Shown: in pieces, positions 58,944 to 64,000 of the stretch
How the letters are laid out: every line of letters begins with the position of its first letter
Position numbering within the stretch: position 1 is the first letter of the stretch
Assembly: GCA_022496805.1 (NCBI GenBank)
Contig: CM040103.1
Coordinates: forward strand, 9,132,001-9,196,000
DNA from: Pohlia nutans
Lineage: Eukaryota > Streptophyta > Bryopsida > Bryales > Mniaceae
Length of the DNA stretch: 64,000 nucleotides
Reading direction: 5' to 3'
The notes under the pieces: generated by a model
Database searches by the model: none
What the model was told of the DNA's origin: nothing
The model's input: the letters and a program-made list of their open reading frames with translations, nothing else
Position numbers and translations under genes: made by a program

Positions 58944-60297
58944 CACCTTGACGTCGAAGTCCACCACCGATTTCAAAGATGTGTTCTAAAATGTTTGATG
59001 AATCACAAAAATGTAGATATGCCAAAAAATAATAATAAATAAATAAATAAAATAGTGTAAATCTCAATTTGTAGATCACATCCGTACGGTTAGATACATC
59101 AAAAAGTTATTCATAGTTTTTAAATAATTTTGCAAGGTTACCTTTAGAAATTCACTTAAAAGTCCCAAATTAACAAAAAATTATTAAAATTATATACAAC
59201 AAATTTGGAATAAGGTGCACTATGTGATGGTACAATTTTCATTATTTGAATCTACTTATTTAGAAAATCACTATTAAAGTCCCACTTTAACCCCTAAACG
59301 CCCTCACCTTCTCGAGATTTGGAGAATTTCATAAATGTCTTACACAATGTAACTAAGAACAATATTTTGAACTTGATGTATGAGTAAAAGTTGTATATTA
59401 TGAATTTTTGATTCTATCCATACGGTTAGATTTACGATTGTTGTCACCAATATTTTGTATAAAATCTGAAACTTAAAATTCAAAATCATTTTGTAAATTT
59501 ATTACAAATAAAATATTTATAACTTGTACATGAAATTTGTTGTGATTGGTTGAAATGTAATACTCTAAGTGTTGTGATTTTGAGATTTTGTGGTTGCTTG
59601 ATTTTTTGAGGTGGCTTCTTTAACCCCTAAACGTTCTCACCCTTTTTGGATTTGGCAATTTTCCAAATATGCATTATAAATGCAACTAAGAGGAATATTT
59701 TCAACTTGATGAACGAATAAAAGTTGTACATTGTGAATTTTAGATTCTATCCATACAATTAGATTTTTGATTTCTATCACCAATATTTGTGTATAAATTT
59801 TCATATTTGAAATTTAGAGCTCTTTTTGTAATATGATTACAAATAAGATATTGACAGGCTAATAATGGAATTTGTTGGGATGGGTTGAAATGTAATACTC
59901 TAAGTGTAGTGTTTTTTGGAGATTTTTTGGTTGCTTAATTTTAGTAGGTGAATTTTTCAAGAGCACTTTTAGACAAAATCTTTGAAATTTTGGGTGGAAC
60001 ACTACAAAGTTTGATTTTGAACATCATTCACTCTCTGGATGGTTGAACCTTTAGGGGTTAAACTAAGAATGAAACTTGACATAAACAAGTTTTTCATTTA
60101 AAAAGAAATCAAAATATCTTATTCTGAAAATCCATACCGTACAAATGGAAGTCAACTTGTACATATGGTAGTCAACTAGCGCAAAAACAAAGGAAAATTT
60201 GAATGGATGAAATATTATGTGGGATGTAGTCAAAAGATGGCTTACAATGTTTTCATCGTCTATTATATGGAGTATGGACGTTGGCACGCAAAGGGTT
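58944..60297 (-). mobile_element. TTAA element, family D, copy D3, split by family F insertion
   Basis: The left end ACCTTGACGTCGAAGTC follows TTAA (58940-58943); the right end GGCACGCAAAGGGT precedes TTAA (60298-60301). Interior blocks (ATCCGTACGGTTAGAT, GGTAGTCAACTAGCGCAA, GAATGGATGAAA) match D1, D2 and D4. Family D sequence stops at 59290 and resumes at 60062, with family F DNA between two TTAA copies. Confidence 0.75.
59291..60057 (+). mobile_element. TTAA elements, family F: truncated F1 joined to complete F2
   Basis: F2 (59624-60057, 434 bp) has ends CCCCTAAACGTTCTCACC and AACCTTTAGGGG with TTAA on both sides (59620-59623, 60058-60061). F1 (59291-59619) repeats the first 330 bp of F2 (CCCCTAAACGCCCTCACC, AACTAAGAACAATATTTT, TTGGTTGAAATGTAATACTC) and then stops at the TTAA of F2. 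The whole block sits inside family D copy D3. Confidence 0.78.
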
Positions 60298-60352
60298 TAA
60301 TGTGCAAGAATAGGTTTAGCTACCCTATATATCGGGAATGCTAGGATGTGAG

Positions 60353-60396
60353 CCTAGAGAGGAGAGCCTGAGGGCCTGAGAGCCTGAGAGCCTAGA
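60353..60396. repeat. Short tandem repeat (GAGAGCCTGA-like)
   Basis: About four imperfect units of GAGAGCCTGA. No association with a gene. Confidence 0.5.
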
Positions 60397-60577
60397 AAAT
60401 TTTCAATTTTTTTTGAGTTTTTTTGAAAAGGACCTATAACCGTGGGATCAATATTTATTGGATTTGTAGTGTATTTGGGCAGTAATGTAACATGGAATTA
60501 ACATGGAGTGTGTGTAGTAGAGATATCATGCTGTAGAATATGATGCAACATCTGCGATTGCCTTCCCAACACTTAGT

Positions 60578-62015
60578 TTGGGGGATGTTCACCATAGGAA
60601 CTTGGAGCTATGGCATCCAGGAATAGTGACCCTGAACCACTATCTAGCCAACACCAGTCACACCAAGCTAGACCAAACATCTCCCTGCCGCCCAAGCCCA
60701 GAAGTCCATGTAAATGACATCCAAGCTACCCTAGTGCTCCTAATACATCACGGTAGCCAAGGATATCATGGTAATTGGGCAGCAGTAAGTCCCATTAGAA
60801 CTCGCAGCAATCGGCCTCCGCCGCCACTAAAAGCTCCTGTCCACTCATGTTTGCCAAGGCTGCCAAGACCGCCAAATCCATGTCTAGGTTTAAGTGGACG
60901 TTCATCAATTCCACATTCACTGCCAACACATTCCAAAACAAGTTGCATTTTAGAACCTCCAACGCCTCTCTTGTCTCAAGTCCTCCAATTCTTCCATTGC
61001 AATCCCAGTTTTCTTTGTTTTTTGATCCTTCTACTTTTTAGTTTTACACGGTTTTAAATTCGCCTTTAATCAAACTCACGATTCCCGTTCATCTTCTTCC
61101 CTCACTCATCTCTCTCGCGTTGTCCCTGCACAGTCCCTATTTTCCAGATCTCCACAGTTTAAACTTGGAGCCATGGCATCATCTTCAAAGAAGCGCAAGA
61201 GCCCGGCCCTTTTTACGGCCTGCGCGAGATCTCGGAGTCGAAGAAATATGTTGACAATATTTGATGCGACAAGACAAACTTGACGCAGTATTGGGAGCAG
61301 ATGAAAGCTGAGATCAACATCGCACACTGCCAGGAGTTCATCGATTCCATGTGGCAAAGAGACAAACTTGAAGAACACCCGTCCGGCATGGTAGAAGGTA
61401 TTCTAGTCCAATACACACCTCGTTACTTGCATACGTTTTTTGGGTGAGATGGCACGGACGTTGTCAGTTAGAACGAATCCTGTCGACACCCAGAGCCGGA
61501 TTTGAGTTTATTTGTAGGGGACACACTAGTAAAGAGGAGATACAATGTATTTCACTTCGGCGGCACAGTTCAGCTAGAACCCTGGTTTTTGCACATACGG
61601 GGCATACTCAGCCATATCTTATTCCGGAATGACTGCAATTTTGTAGCGCCTGACCACCTTAGGTAATTCTCTTGGCCGACCAAGTTGAAAAGATGAATTA
61701 GGGCCTCATTGTAGACCAGAGCTTCAGAATCCAACTGCGGGGTTACCGGACCAAAGACAATTACTCAAGTCTGGTGGGGCCCTTCTTGTCCGCGTACATT
61801 GCGCGCTATCTCGCGCACTTCCGTAGGCACAACACACCACCGGCCATAGGCACGTTTTTGGAAGTACACCGTAAACTCTCCATCAAAGCTTGTGCTCGCC
61901 AAGACATCCCGGAACCAAGCAATAGTGTGTGGCTGGACGAACATCCGGACCAGTCATGGGATTCAATTCAAATTGAGGACCTTTGTCAGACATTTTTTTG
62001 GAAGATGTCTTGACA
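60578..62015 (+). pseudogene. Decayed, unrecognised protein-coding region
   Basis: This is a GC-richer stretch with broken frames. An ATG at 61173 starts MASSSKKRKSPA; after frame changes, TQYWEQMKAEINIAHCQEFI and EEHPSGMVEGILVQYTPRYL follow to about 61445. ORF 61444-61632 and ORF 61774-62013 (FLSAYIARYLAHFRRHNTPP, WLDEHPDQSWDS) continue. Stops and frameshifts separate them. I do not recognise the protein and found no reverse transcriptase, integrase or transposase motif. Its closeness to the tandem array suggests a mobile or repeated origin. Confidence 0.35.
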
Positions 62016-64000
62016 TATGTTTTTGGAAAGCTCTTGCGAAGGGCATTCTAACAGCATAAGACTCATTGACTTTGGACAAAAACTCCAAACATTATGGTCT
62101 GTTGAAAGCTTTGCAACTTAAAATATGAGTCTGACTATTTCAATTGAGCATAACTTTTGAAGTTTATGTCCAAACCCTAGGCCCTCCCACATAGCCCTCG
62201 CCCCTGAGACCACTGATTGATCTTCCCAGGACTCGAACCAAATGCGCCCTGGAACCATGGGGCAAAGGATCTAGGGTCAACCAAGGAGCGGGAGAGTCAC
62301 ATGAAAACACCAACCTCATTCCAAAGTCCAAACCATGCACCCCTCTACAGTCACCGTCTCGGGCCCGAGACGACTAACTGACTGTCCCAAGACCTGACTA
62401 AATGCGCCGTAGAACCATGACACTGACGATCCAAAGGCAACCAAGGAGCGGTTTTAGTCACATCAAAACACCAACCTCGTTCCAAATCCTGCATCCTTCA
62501 CAGTGGTCTCGGCCCTAAGACCACTAACTGACCCTCCCAAGACTCCAACAAAATGCGCCATGGAACCATGGCAAAGAAGATCCCATAGTGACCAAGAGGC
62601 CGAGGAATCACATGAAAACACCAACCTCATTCCAAATCCTGCACCCCTCTACAGTGGTCTCGGCTGTGAGACCTCTACCTGACCCTCCCAAGACTCAAAC
62701 CAAATGCGCATTGGAACCATTGCACTAAGGATCGAAAGGCAATCAAGGAGTCAAGGACTCATATGAAAGCACATTCAGGATCCAGAGGCAACCAAGGAGA
62801 CTACTATCTGACCCTCCCATTTCTCGAACCAAATGCGCCATGGATCCATGGTATTGATGACCCCATAGCGACCCTGGCACCAAGCATTGACATGGAAACA
62901 ACAAACTGCTGCCAAAAGCCGCACCCCATGATAGTGGTCTTGGCCCCGAGACCACTATATCTGTCCCATTCTGTTCTTGAACCGAATGCGCCATGGGACC
63001 ATAGCAGAGCTCAACCCACAGCGACCATGGCACCAAGCATTGACATAGAAACAACAAATTGTTACCAAAACCCGCACCCTTCAAGAGTCGTCTCGGCCCC
63101 AAGACTATTATCTGACCCTCCCTGTTCAGGAACCGAATGCGCCATCAGACCATGGCAGAGCTTAACCCACGGCGACCATGGCATCGACAATGGACATGGA
63201 AACAACCTATTTCCAAAACCCGCACCCCTAGAGAGTGGTCTCAGCCCCAAGACCACAGTTTGACCCTCCTTGTTCTCGGACCGAATGCACCGTGGGACCA
63301 TAGCAGAGTTGAATCCACGGCAACCATAGCATCAAACATTGACGTGGAAACAACAAACTGTTTCCAAAACCCGCACCCCTCGAGAGTGGTCTCGGCCCCG
63401 AGACCACTGTCTAACCCTCCATGTTCTTGAACCGAATGCGCCATAGGACCATGGCAGAGCTGATCCACGACCACCATGGTACCGAGTATGGACATAGAAA
63501 CAGCAACTTGTTTCCAAAATTCTGCATCCCAGAGAGTGGTCTCGGCCCCGAGACCATTATCTGACCCTCCCTGTTCTTGAATTAAATGCGCCATGGGACC
63601 ATGGTAGAGCTGAACCCACGGCGATCATGGCACCGAGGATGGACATGGAAACAGCAACTTGTTTCCAGAACCTGCACCCCTCGAGAGTGGTCTCGGCCCA
63701 GAGACCACTATCTAACCCTCCCAGTTCTCAAAACAAATGCGCCCCAAAAAGCCTTTAAGAACCTTCAGCAGACATTTTTTGGAAGTATGCCTTGTCTTAT
63801 GTTTTTGGAAAGCTCTTGCAAAGGACATTTCAACGGTATAAGACTCATTGAGTTTGTACAAAAACTCCAAAGGTATGGTCTATTGAAAGCTGCCCAGCTT
63901 CAAATATTTGTTTGACTATTTCAATTGAGCAAAAAATTTGAATTTTTTTTCGAGAACCCGCACCCCCTAGCAGTGGTCTCGGCCCCGAGACCACTATCTA
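61976..64000. repeat. 151-bp tandem array with a repeated 190-bp flank
   Basis: The phrase AATGCGCC occurs at 62241, 62401, 62552, 62703, 62832, 62985, 63136, 63284, 63435, 63585 and 63736, mostly 148-153 bp apart. Each unit holds a palindrome, GGTCTCGG-CC-CCGAGACC, then TGACCCTCCC, ACCATGG and CCGCACCCCT. A different 190-bp segment (GCAGACATTTTTTGGAAG...GACTATTTCAATTGAGCA) lies before the array (about 61985-62165) and again after it (about 63755-63935), followed by the start of another unit. The array continues past the window. Open frames across it are by-products. Confidence 0.85.

Noticed and set aside
60578..61057. Retrotransposon gag or Copia integrase region
   Set aside because: A LELWHPG string recalls an integrase phrase, but no zinc finger, integrase core, protease or reverse transcriptase motif follows.
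62743..63915. Several overlapping long ORFs on both strands
   Set aside because: They are shadows of the 151-bp tandem array, which is not a multiple of three and shifts frame each unit.

Overview
This window reads as nuclear DNA of a land plant. It is AT-rich, the genes are split into short exons by GT-AG introns, and three genes are plant-specific: a pectin methyltransferase (QUA3/PMT13 type), a GDP-L-galactose phosphorylase (VTC2/GGP) and a STAY-GREEN family Mg-dechelatase. A decayed protein kinase resembles the expanded receptor-less kinases I associate with mosses and lycophytes, so a non-seed plant is possible, but this is only an inference. There are no bacterial operons, CRISPR arrays or rRNA genes.

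Layout. 1-2200: a small unrecognised ORF (minus strand) whose stop codon lies inside a transposon end, a repeat-rich leader, and two small elements in an inverted pair. 2200-8200: intergenic DNA with foldback and nested MITEs. 8781-13535: QUA3-like methyltransferase, minus strand, nine exons all joined in frame, one through a GC-AG intron; three tandem repeats lie upstream. 15290-18150: a SINE-like piece and hAT-like and TTAA-type elements. 18996-22300: VTC2/GGP, minus strand, six exons in frame, with a candidate non-AUG upstream ORF in its leader. 23.7-39.3 kb: mostly transposon debris, including a decayed CACTA transposase, a possible CACTA element acting as host for nested insertions, and a kinase pseudogene. 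39586-44865: a folate-biopterin transporter family gene, minus strand, apparently cut off after about the eighth membrane segment. 45-49 kb: MITEs and some unassigned open stretches. 49519-52906: STAY-GREEN family gene, plus strand, five exons. 53-64 kb: a 27-bp minisatellite split by an insertion, a nested TTAA element complex, a decayed unknown ORF region, and a 151-bp tandem array running to the window edge.

The most unusual feature is a community of short non-autonomous elements, at least five families unrelated inside and about sixteen copies, that all end in CCC(C)TAAA or CCCTTTA and are flanked by TTAA. Several insertions sit inside other copies, so the pre-insertion sequence can be read from a sister copy, which supports TTAA target duplication. 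TTAA duplication with CCC...GGG ends is the signature of the piggyBac superfamily, which to my knowledge is not typical of plants. No transposase for them is visible here. The genes do not form a pathway together; cell-wall pectin methylation, ascorbate synthesis, pteridine/folate transport and chlorophyll breakdown are simply neighbours.
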